NCBI GenBank assembly: GCA_965372465.1
Contig: CBDVCK010000122.1
Coordinates: 1 to 9,759 of the forward strand
DNA: 9,759 nt
Reading direction: 5' to 3'
Source of the DNA: GCA-020348445 sp965372465
GTDB lineage: Archaea; Thermoplasmatota; Thermoplasmata; GCA-020350865
Below the pieces are notes generated by a model. The model saw only the letters and a program-made list of their open reading frames with translations. It ran no database searches and had not been told where the DNA came from. Made by a program: the position numbers and the translations under genes. Shown one piece after another: positions 1 to 6,700 of the stretch (position 1 is its first letter; each line of letters starts with the position of its first letter).

Positions 1-1
1 T

Positions 2-169
2 AAATTAAAGGATAGGGGCATCTATGTCAGGGCCGCAAGTCAGAAAGTGGTAGCAGAGGAAGCACCTGATGCCTATAAGAATGTGGATGAGGTGGTAAGG
101 GTTGCTGGTGGTGCAGGAATATCAAAACTCGTTGCCAGGATGAAGCCTTTGGGCGTTGTAAAGGGTTGA
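2..169 (+). CDS. rtcB: tRNA-splicing ligase RtcB, C-terminal end only (5' end outside window)
   Basis: Frame 2 is open from the window edge to a TGA at 167-169 and encodes the last 55 residues of an RtcB ligase. The recognisable parts are a GIYVRA segment, then EEAPDAYKNVDEVV, then AGGAGISKLVARMKP and the terminal PLGVVKG. RtcB is the GTP- and Mn-dependent RNA ligase that joins a 2',3'-cyclic phosphate or 3'-phosphate end to a 5'-OH end in tRNA splicing and RNA repair. The ending PLGVVKG matches the usual family terminus, and the penultimate lysine is the residue I recall as contacting the guanylate in the Pyrococcus horikoshii enzyme. The catalytic core and metal ligands lie upstream of the window and cannot be checked. 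The next gene starts at or just after this stop codon, which suggests one transcript. An rtcA gene lies 2.5 kb away on the other strand. Confidence 0.93.
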   Translation, partial: KLKDRGIYVRAASQKVVAEEAPDAYKNVDEVVRVAGGAGISKLVARMKPLGVVKG

Positions 170-699
170 TATCATATGAATACGGAGGTGTAAGAATACT
201 ATTGAACATCCTTCCCATTGGGGCGGTAGACCCGGAAATTCTTGCGATGCTAAAAGATAGATTGTCACACCTACCATTCAAGATATCGATTAAAGAGGAA
301 GTTGAGATTCCTAAAAATTCGTACAATACGCAAAGAGACCAGTATGAAAGTGTGGAATTTCTAAAAATAATACGCAAGCATCCAGGTGACAAAGTACTGG
401 GGATAGTGGATGTTGATCTGTATTCCGGGAATCTAAACTTCGTTTTTGGACAGGGTGAGATGGCAAGAAGGGCAGCAGTTATCTCTCTTTTCAGGCTCAA
501 AGGAGAAAAGGAGCTTTACCACAGCAGGGTTGTAAAGGAGGCCGTGCATGAACTTGGTCATACACTGGGTCTTGATCATTGTGATGATGTATCTTGTGTT
601 ATGAAATTTTCGAATTGCTTGGCTGAGACTGATATTAAAGGAGAGGCTTTCTGCGGGGATTGTCAAAAGGAGCTGGAAGAAAAGTTAAGGTTTTTGTAG
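166..699 (+). CDS. amzA: Archaemetzincin, zinc metallopeptidase
   Basis: This is a 177-residue protein of the archaemetzincin family (peptidase M54), probably cytosolic because no signal peptide is visible. Numbered from the TTG at 166, the zinc-binding motif HELGHTLGLDH has ligands His128, His132 and His138 and general base Glu129. It is followed directly by Cys139, then Cys144, the Met-turn residue Met146, and a CGDC knuckle with Cys163 and Cys166. These four cysteines form the second, structural zinc site of the family. An N-terminal strand ending in LPIGAVD is also typical. Start choice is uncertain. TTG166 overlaps the rtcB TGA by four bases, a translational-coupling arrangement. TTG202 would give 165 residues and lies 11 bases after a strong GGAGGTG, but it trims part of the first beta strand. 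The family is known as a metalloprotease, but its archaeal substrates are poorly defined. Cys151 is an extra cysteine outside the motif. Confidence 0.93.
   Translation: MISYEYGGVRILLNILPIGAVDPEILAMLKDRLSHLPFKISIKEEVEIPKNSYNTQRDQYESVEFLKIIRKHPGDKVLGIVDVDLYSGNLNFVFGQGEMARRAAVISLFRLKGEKELYHSRVVKEAVHELGHTLGLDHCDDVSCVMKFSNCLAETDIKGEAFCGDCQKELEEKLRFL
184..190 (+). promoter_or_regulatory. Shine-Dalgarno-like GGAGGTG inside the annotated archaemetzincin start region
   Basis: GGAGGTG is complementary to the archaeal 16S rRNA 3' end and lies 11 bases before an in-frame TTG at 202. No comparable site precedes the TTG at 166. The site therefore favours the shorter archaemetzincin start, although the spacing is slightly long and homologues usually have two or three more residues before the conserved PIG segment. 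Confidence 0.45.
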
Positions 700-776
700 G
701 GGCGGTCCTTTGGGGATTCTAACCATTGAGTAACTTAAATTTTACAGTAAGAAAATTTCTACGCATATATAATAAA

Positions 777-875
777 ATATGGTTATCCTATTGGCCACAA
801 ACAATGATCAATCGAAGGTCGCTCTACCCAATCTCCATGACCAAATTCAAATATTTGGTGTATTATATGGTTATC
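777..875. repeat. Direct repeat ATATGGTTATC, two copies 88 bases apart
   Basis: The 11 bases ATATGGTTATC occur at 777-787 and again at 865-875. The second copy forms the left part of the palindrome at 867-880, so the first copy could be a lone half-site for the same regulator. The region is AT-rich, so chance recurrence is possible but not expected for 11 bases in 240. Confidence 0.35.
841..858. repeat. Inverted repeat CCAAAT-6-ATTTGG
   Basis: CCAAAT at 841-846 and ATTTGG at 853-858 are perfect inverted arms around TCAAAT. The inner CAAATATTTG at 848-857 is itself a 10-base palindrome. It lies about 30 bases before the TATA candidate at 887-893, so it could be a regulator site. As an RNA hairpin it would be weak and A/U-rich. 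Confidence 0.3.
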
Positions 876-880
876 ACCAT
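867..880. promoter_or_regulatory. Operator-like palindrome ATGGT-TATC-ACCAT next to the promoter
   Basis: Arms ATGGT (867-871) and ACCAT (876-880) are perfect inverted copies around TATC. The site ends immediately before the purine-rich GAAAGA (881-886), which sits where a BRE element would be, and the TATA candidate follows. In archaea, regulators bound just upstream of BRE/TATA often act as activators, and those overlapping it as repressors. That a regulator binds here is inference. Confidence 0.35.
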
Positions 881-886
881 GAAAGA

Positions 887-893
887 TTTATAT
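887..893 (+). promoter_or_regulatory. TATA box (TTTATAT) with purine-rich BRE for the 939-2666 gene
   Basis: GAAAGA followed by TTTATAT fits an archaeal BRE plus TATA box. The usual 25-base offset puts transcription start near 915, leaving a leader of about 24 bases before the ATG at 939. That leader has no Shine-Dalgarno site. A second AT-rich candidate at 901-909 would give an almost leaderless transcript. Confidence 0.45.
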
Positions 894-938
894 TTCAATA
901 TAATATATAGAATTGCAGTCATCTATAAAGTGGTTTAG

Positions 939-2666
939 ATGGTTAATAATACAGATGAAGTAAAAACAAAGAAGAATGATAAAGGTTCAAAAAAGAAAAA
1001 AATAATAGTCTTCTTAATCGTTATTAATATAATACTCGTTGGCCTTGTCGTAGTCTGGTACCTTTACATTCGACCATGGTCTATTCGGGATGTAGCAAAG
1101 GCTGCGGGTTTTAAAATTGAGGAGGATATTGAAGAACCAAGCGAACTTAATCCGGGTTATTCCCATGATTTAGCTGGAAAGGATAAGACCATAAGGGGCC
1201 GTATTACTAATATTTCTTCATATATGACCACTTTGGGACCACTTACATATTACGAATTGGATGATTTCATATATATTCGTATTATTGAATGGAACTATCT
1301 GAAGTATAAAATTGGGGATGAAATCGAAAAGAAGGTTAATTTCGAATGGAGCCAATGGAACGAACAGAAAAACGTATATTCCCCACAACTTGATTATCCT
1401 GCAATAGGTATTGCACCGGCCATTGAAGTTGTTATGCGATCAATAAGTTATGTTCAAGGGTTGATATTGATTGCAAATCAAACCTCTTCAGAGGGTCCAG
1501 TAAATGTATCTGTGAATTTACCTTGGGATGGAGGTTTCCCTCTTGAGCTTATCAATTGTACATTGAAGGCCGGTACACACAGTTTTGCTATGGAATATAT
1601 GGATGTTTCTGGTGGATATAAAGATAACCCCACAATAGATTCAATACCCTCCCTTTTTAACGATACAGGCTCAAACGACATCATTTCTTTTTCAGATGCA
1701 AACCAAAACAGGTTATTTGATGATGGTGATCACTTCACTTTCAATTTAACCAGGCCCAAAGCCGACAGTGCAATATTAACCTATCTTTTTTCGATAAACG
1801 ATGGTTTAAGTTATAACGAATATAAACCAGTGTCTGGTGTGTGTTACATAATAATGACTAATAAAGGTGCTTTAAGATATGTATCTACTATTAATGATGG
1901 AGGAATAGTATCAACACATTTAACTGCTAAAATACTCAGTGAATATGAAACCAGTGAAGGGATAGGTACTATTATCGAAATAGACAACGTTATTGGAGAA
2001 ACACCAAACATCTCAGATACACTGGTTTATATTCCAGGAGATTTTATTTTCTTTGAATCTGCATCATTAATCGAGGGCGAGATATTTAATGAAAGTGGAA
2101 TAACTATATTTTTTTCGGATACCAATGACAATTGGCTACTTGATAACGGGGATCGTTTTACAATTGAAGGATTGGAAAACAACACAAGGCATGAATTATA
2201 CATATTGTGGCAACTAAATGGAGAACGAATTGCCATACTTGAGTGGATAACAGGAATTGGACCCATTTCCGGAAATTTACCTATAATCGAATACAATGAA
2301 CCAATATTAATAGAGGCTCTAGATAACAATACATACAGGATAGAAATTAACACAATATATGGAATTCCAGGTTTGAATTTGGTTGATGAGGAGCGTGAAG
2401 AATGGTTTATGATCCAAATGGGATTAAATGGCGAAGAGCTGTTTCCCCATTCTAATATAACCCTCAATTTTACTGAAAATATTGGAGGATTCAATATCAC
2501 ATTTGTTGATAACGATAATAATAATTTTATTAATTCCAATGATTACTTCATATGCCAGGTAAATAATCTAGGTGAATACAATCTTACATTAGATTATGTA
2601 ACCCAGGACAGATGGGATGATGAATATCAGATTATCTTTTCCAGATCCGTTTCCTGGACGGTTTAA
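939..2666 (+). CDS. Membrane-anchored surface protein with repeated Ca-loop-like motifs, function unknown
   Basis: I do not recognise a named family for this 575-residue protein. A short Lys-rich cytoplasmic end (residues 1-21) is followed by one hydrophobic helix (about 22-44), and the rest should lie outside the cell (N-in signal anchor). Residues about 80-155 alternate strands around RGRITNIS, YYELDD and YKIGDEIEKKV and could be a small OB-like barrel (weak inference). Three loops, SFSDANQNRLFDDGD (250-264), FFSDTNDNWLLDNGD (391-405) and TFVDNDNNNFINSND (521-535), recur every 130-141 residues, each near the end of a beta-rich unit. Their Asp/Asn spacing resembles calcium-binding loops. The predicted external part has 14 N-glycosylation sequons, for example N91, N180, N206 and N269. 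The gene is more AT-rich than rtcA next to it. The ATG is the first codon after an in-frame TAG. Its TAA overlaps the rtcA stop codon on the other strand. An adhesive or structural surface role is plausible but unproven. Confidence 0.85.
   Translation: MVNNTDEVKTKKNDKGSKKKKIIVFLIVINIILVGLVVVWYLYIRPWSIRDVAKAAGFKIEEDIEEPSELNPGYSHDLAGKDKTIRGRITNISSYMTTLGPLTYYELDDFIYIRIIEWNYLKYKIGDEIEKKVNFEWSQWNEQKNVYSPQLDYPAIGIAPAIEVVMRSISYVQGLILIANQTSSEGPVNVSVNLPWDGGFPLELINCTLKAGTHSFAMEYMDVSGGYKDNPTIDSIPSLFNDTGSNDIISFSDANQNRLFDDGDHFTFNLTRPKADSAILTYLFSINDGLSYNEYKPVSGVCYIIMTNKGALRYVSTINDGGIVSTHLTAKILSEYETSEGIGTIIEIDNVIGETPNISDTLVYIPGDFIFFESASLIEGEIFNESGITIFFSDTNDNWLLDNGDRFTIEGLENNTRHELYILWQLNGERIAILEWITGIGPISGNLPIIEYNEPILIEALDNNTYRIEINTIYGIPGLNLVDEEREEWFMIQMGLNGEELFPHSNITLNFTENIGGFNITFVDNDNNNFINSNDYFICQVNNLGEYNLTLDYVTQDRWDDEYQIIFSRSVSWTV
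1686..2543 (+). repeat. Three diverged protein repeats ending in Asp/Asn-rich loops
   Basis: Within the 939-2666 product, loops at 1686-1730, 2109-2153 and 2499-2543 share the pattern F-x-D-x-N-x-N-x3-(D/N)-x-(G/N)-D-x-F. The first two are closest to each other. The third has lost a Gly and has Asn in place of one Asp. The spacing of 141 and 130 residues implies three tandem beta-rich domains derived from duplication. DNA-level similarity is low, so the duplication is old. Confidence 0.6.
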
Positions 2667-3703
2667 CCAACCCCAGTCACCCTGACCTCAGAAAGTCCCT
2701 CCTTCTCCGAAACATCGAACTTCACATCCAAGAACTGCTCGATAAGCCACATATTGGTTTTTGCGTGATAGGAAAGCTCCCTTGCATAAAAAACACTCTC
2801 CCCCTGAGCAAGGGCCATGTAAGGGAGGAACTGGTCCGCGGCATGAACGTCCAGTGTTGCTTTTGAACTCATTTCGGTTATCAATTCTTCGCAGGCTGAC
2901 CTGCCCACCTTCTCGGCAGGGACCCCTCTTTCACCCAGACAGCTTGCACCTAACACTGTATTTTCGAAATTGCACCAGAGAACGATACCCGCCCCTGCAC
3001 CATTTGCAGGGTCCTTGCCCTGGGGGTAATGCTCCTCAGATATTTTCACATCCTTATAACCAACCAGCATAAGCAATGCGGTTTGCTTCATTCTTTTAAT
3101 TATATTGTCTGGTAAGTTGGATACATGAGCGATACCCTTGACAGATTTTATCCTCCCTCGATCTTCGAAAGTCAAAGGAAGGAGTTTCTTTGCAGGTTTC
3201 ACCCGTGCAATTATTTCTCCCCCTCCCTTTGGGTAGTGCCCACGCCTTTCAATGACAATGGAAACATCAGCACCCATCTTGTGTAAGAGCGGGGCAAAGA
3301 CGAACCTGAAATAATCAATTGGTGGAGACCATTTCACATCGGTTCCACCCGTTATTGTGAATTCGGTTTCTTCGGAAGCAAACAAGCTCGGTAAAAGGCA
3401 TGCTTGAAGAACCAGGGTGGTTGCACCTGCTGTGAGGATATCAAAGTGGAATTTTCTCCCTTTGATTTCCGTGGGATGAAATTCCACCTCTTTGGAACCC
3501 TTGACTAAGCCCTTTATTTCTGCATTGCAAAGTTCTGCAACGGATTTGATTGAAACAACATGCTGGTAGTTAAGGCCCGGGTTGGGTCGATTTGCTCTTA
3601 TGTTCGTGATTCGAACCGGTTTTTTTGTAATTGAAGAAAGAGAAATAGCGGTTCTTAGAATCTGGCCTCCCCCTTCACCGTGGGAGCCATCGATTTGTAT
3701 CAT
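2663..3703 (-). CDS. rtcA: RNA 3'-terminal phosphate cyclase RtcA
   Basis: This 346-residue protein is a full-length RtcA (archaeal and bacterial members are about 340 residues). It uses ATP to convert an RNA 3'-phosphate to a 2',3'-cyclic phosphate through a covalent histidine-AMP intermediate. It opens with the family signature IDGSHGEGGGQILR (residues 4-17), followed by RANRPNPGLNYQH (36-48), TAGATTLVLQ (91-100) and RRGHYPKGGGE (153-163). The segment DVHAADQFLPYMALA (285-299) carries His287, the expected adenylated nucleophile. The ATG at 3701-3703 puts the signature where the family has it. ACAAGGG touches the start codon, too close for a normal Shine-Dalgarno site. The gene follows the subtilase gene on the same strand after 70 bases that hold a T-rich stretch, so it may be read through from it or have its own weak TATA-like TTTTTAAG (3740-3747). 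Its stop interlocks with that of the convergent gene. RtcA and RtcB in one neighbourhood is consistent with RNA end repair. Confidence 0.97.
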   Translation of the reverse strand: MIQIDGSHGEGGGQILRTAISLSSITKKPVRITNIRANRPNPGLNYQHVVSIKSVAELCNAEIKGLVKGSKEVEFHPTEIKGRKFHFDILTAGATTLVLQACLLPSLFASEETEFTITGGTDVKWSPPIDYFRFVFAPLLHKMGADVSIVIERRGHYPKGGGEIIARVKPAKKLLPLTFEDRGRIKSVKGIAHVSNLPDNIIKRMKQTALLMLVGYKDVKISEEHYPQGKDPANGAGAGIVLWCNFENTVLGASCLGERGVPAEKVGRSACEELITEMSSKATLDVHAADQFLPYMALAQGESVFYARELSYHAKTNMWLIEQFLDVKFDVSEKEGLSEVRVTGVG

Positions 3704-3742
3704 CCCTTGTGAAATGAATTATGGCTTAATGATTTTTTGCTT

Positions 3743-3750
3743 AAAAAGAA
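3743..3750 (-). terminator. T-rich tract between the subtilase gene and rtcA
   Basis: On the minus strand TTCTTTTT lies about 23 bases after the subtilase stop codon (3774-3776). Archaeal RNA polymerase can terminate at oligo-T tracts without a hairpin. The same bases form part of a TATA-like TTTTTAAG about 40 bases before the rtcA start, so the tract could instead be a promoter element. No hairpin supports either reading. Confidence 0.3.
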
Positions 3751-3773
3751 CAGGTAGAATCGAATCGTGTAAA

Positions 3774-6700
3774 TCAAGGGTTGCGATAATATTGTGACTT
3801 GTAGTAATTGGGTTGTTCCTTGTAATAAACTGGCTGATATGTGGGAACCACAACCACCTCATTACCTGATTGTCGTCTTTTGAGTGCCACCGCTGCAACC
3901 AATGCGGTACTTAAAATTGCTATCAATGCAATTGCTAGTAACCACATCATGTCCAGATCCTCTTTTTGAGTTTTATCATCCCCATCACCGGTTTCTGTCG
4001 CGGGAATTACATACAAGGTCACTGATGAATCAATACTTCCCCCTCTAGCATAAGATATGGTAATTCCAATGTATTTATCCCCGGCACCGATTTCAGAAGG
4101 AACAGTGAATTCATAGGAGTAAACATTATCATCTGCATCTTCGTCTCCATGACTTCCGTCATCATACATCTTTTGATTGGATGAGCCATCTATCGATGAA
4201 AGGTCCAATTCTATGGAGGTTATGGCATTTTCAGGATCTTCAACCTTAACTGTGAATAATAATTCTAGTGATTCGCCACTCTCAAACGAGTTGGGGCTAA
4301 CTCTAGTCTTAACGATGAATGGCGGTATGATCTCGTTGTCCAATGTCACGGTTATTTCGTGGCTTGCTTCATTGCCGCTTGTATCAATTGCCACGATCTT
4401 AATCGTATAATCCCCATCAGGATAATGGCCATCTGCGGTATCCCAGATCCAGGAGTAATTCGGATCAGAATCCGTGAATTTCAGCTTGCCACTGATAAAG
4501 AACTTTACCCTATCAACGTCGTAATCGTCGCTTGCATCCACCATGATTTGCACTTCGTCTTTTAAGGAATCGCCGTTTTCTGGTGATCTAATTTGAGCTG
4601 TGGGGGGTGTCGTATCGGGGGGAGCATCTGTTGTAAAGGTCCTATCGACGATGTCAACTTGGGTATTACCGACCGCGTCCTTGGTCTTCACTCTAAAATG
4701 ATACGTTGTTGAGGGATCCAGGCCTACCAATTCGAGGCTGTGTCTGGTTACTAAAAGAGATTGAATTTTTACAAAACCATAATCTGTATCAGTTCCGTAC
4801 TCAACTATACAATCCCCCGGTTCATCGGTTTTCCACTCAATTGTGGCGGTTGTGTCCGTGATATCATCTGCGTTCGGTCCGAATATGATATTGGGTGGTG
4901 TATTATCCACTGATATGGTGATGGAGCTCGTGTCTGAGAAAAATCCTTCATCGTCGACCGAGCGGGCGTAAATGGTCCAATCACCATCCGAAATAAACGT
5001 GGTATCCCACTCGTATTCCCAATTAACGGTTCCTGTGACATTGGTCCAATCCCCATTGCCTATTCTGATTTGAACAAGCTCCACGGTTCCATCAATGTCT
5101 GCTGCCGTACCTGAGATGGTTTGTATATTGTTTACTGTCTCCCCTGAATTCGGGGATTCAATTTCTATCGTGGGTGGAATTGGGGTTGTTACAGTTATTG
5201 TTATAGTGGTGTTTGATGTAAAACCGCCATTATCAGTGATTACAAGGGAAATAACATGTTCACCTGAACCTAGTTGCCCAAAAACAATGGCCCCGGTTCC
5301 AATGGAACCATCTATATCAGATGTCCAGGTATATTCGGAAATATAACCATCGGGATCGTAGCTTGAGCTTGCATTAAATTCTATTGAATCAGTTGAAGAA
5401 TAGTTACCTCCATCAATGGGTGAATCGATTATGGCAATGGGCCCAAGGTTGCTGTTTAACCATTTAATCACATTTTCACCAAATTTCCTATTATCTGATG
5501 AATCCAGGTTACCGTCATCAAGACAGTTATCATCTGCCAGTGCCACTATTCTCCCGGTTTCATACGTAGATACAGCAACCAGTGGACGGACCATCACAAT
5601 GTCGTTGTCATATACGATTTCCTGGGCAGGTGGACTTATCTCCAGTACAAGATTTGGGGAAGCCAGGTGAAGCTCCTCTACATCCTCTGTAATCTCATGT
5701 TCATTTATATCGGTGAGATCACCACCAATCCCTCTTGGGGTTGTCCAGGTGATTCCGGCATAACCAGTCAAGTCGTCGTATATTGCAGAGTTATCGTCTC
5801 CGATAACGAACAGGCCTCCACCGCTTTTAACAAAATCCTCGATTACGGCAAGTTCAGATGGCGTGTAATCAGTGGTTGCTCTGGCAGTGATAAGTATGTT
5901 GTACCCGGCAATTGAGCCCGAAGTTATGGTCACATCTAAATGAGTTACTGGGAACTTGAGAGAATAAAGGTGTTCATAGAACGCACCAAGACTTTCATAA
6001 TTTCCATGTCCTCTGTCAATAAGGACAAATCCTATGGGTGTGAAGAGGTCAACACTGGTTTTCTTTTGATTGTTATCCAGTCGTTCTTCTCCCGAAACAG
6101 GTGCAGCCTCTATTGTGATTTCTGAGGTTTTTTCTGTTGTGGGAACCCATGACAGGCTTATGGATTGTGTGTTTCCTGATTGGAGATTTGAAAGTGTCTT
6201 GGTATCCACAACAACACCATCCTCGAGAAGGTTTACAACCACGTTGGACTTATCCTGAAAACCGATATTGGAAATCGTGCCGTTGACCACTGTCTCCTGG
6301 TTCAATTTGAGGTACCTTGGCAAGTCCTCCATATTTGTAATCGCCATATCAAAATCGCTGGTTTTTACCCCGGATGCAACAAGTGCAAAGGGCTGATCAA
6401 TCTCTGTGGTGTCAACGTTGCCATCCATTGCAATGTTCTCTGCAATAACCTCGATTGTCCATTCCCCGGAAACGGGGATTTCTATAAACACGTTCTCAAC
6501 ATTATTCACGGTATCTTGAGCTCCACCTGTGGATGACCATTTGGAGGTCTCAAGGCCCACATTTCCATAATAAATTTCACCGTTAGGATCCGTAACCTTC
6601 AAATTCAGGTCGTTTATTAAATGTTGTGATGCAGAAGTTGTTCCTGGAACGTCCGTCCATACCAGGGTTATCTTCAACTGATGCATGCCTGTTGGTTGGA

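Larger units (their letters stand above)
700..938. other. AT-rich intergenic region with no convincing gene
   Basis: This 239-base gap separates the archaemetzincin stop from the next plus-strand start. It holds a TATA-box candidate at 887-893, a hyphenated palindrome at 867-880, an inverted repeat at 841-858 and an 11-base direct repeat at 777-787 and 865-875. A 70-codon open frame from a TTG at 726 to a TAG at 936-938 has no ribosome binding site, and its Tyr/Ile-rich composition is what AT-rich noncoding DNA gives, so it is not called as a gene. No tRNA cloverleaf or strong terminator hairpin was found. Confidence 0.6.

Noticed and set aside
27..500. A 157-codon minus-strand open frame across rtcB and archaemetzincin
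   Set aside because: It lies antisense to two clearly recognised genes and has no motif or coherent hydrophobic pattern.
726..938. A 70-codon plus-strand open frame ending just before the ATG at 939
   Set aside because: It starts at a TTG without a ribosome binding site, its Tyr/Ile/Lys-rich composition is what AT-rich spacer gives, and it overlaps the promoter elements of the next gene.
2027..2539. A 170-codon minus-strand open frame inside the surface-protein gene
   Set aside because: It is antisense to a long gene with coherent repeats and a membrane anchor, and its Ser/Ile-rich sequence looks like the complement of Asn/Asp-rich codons.
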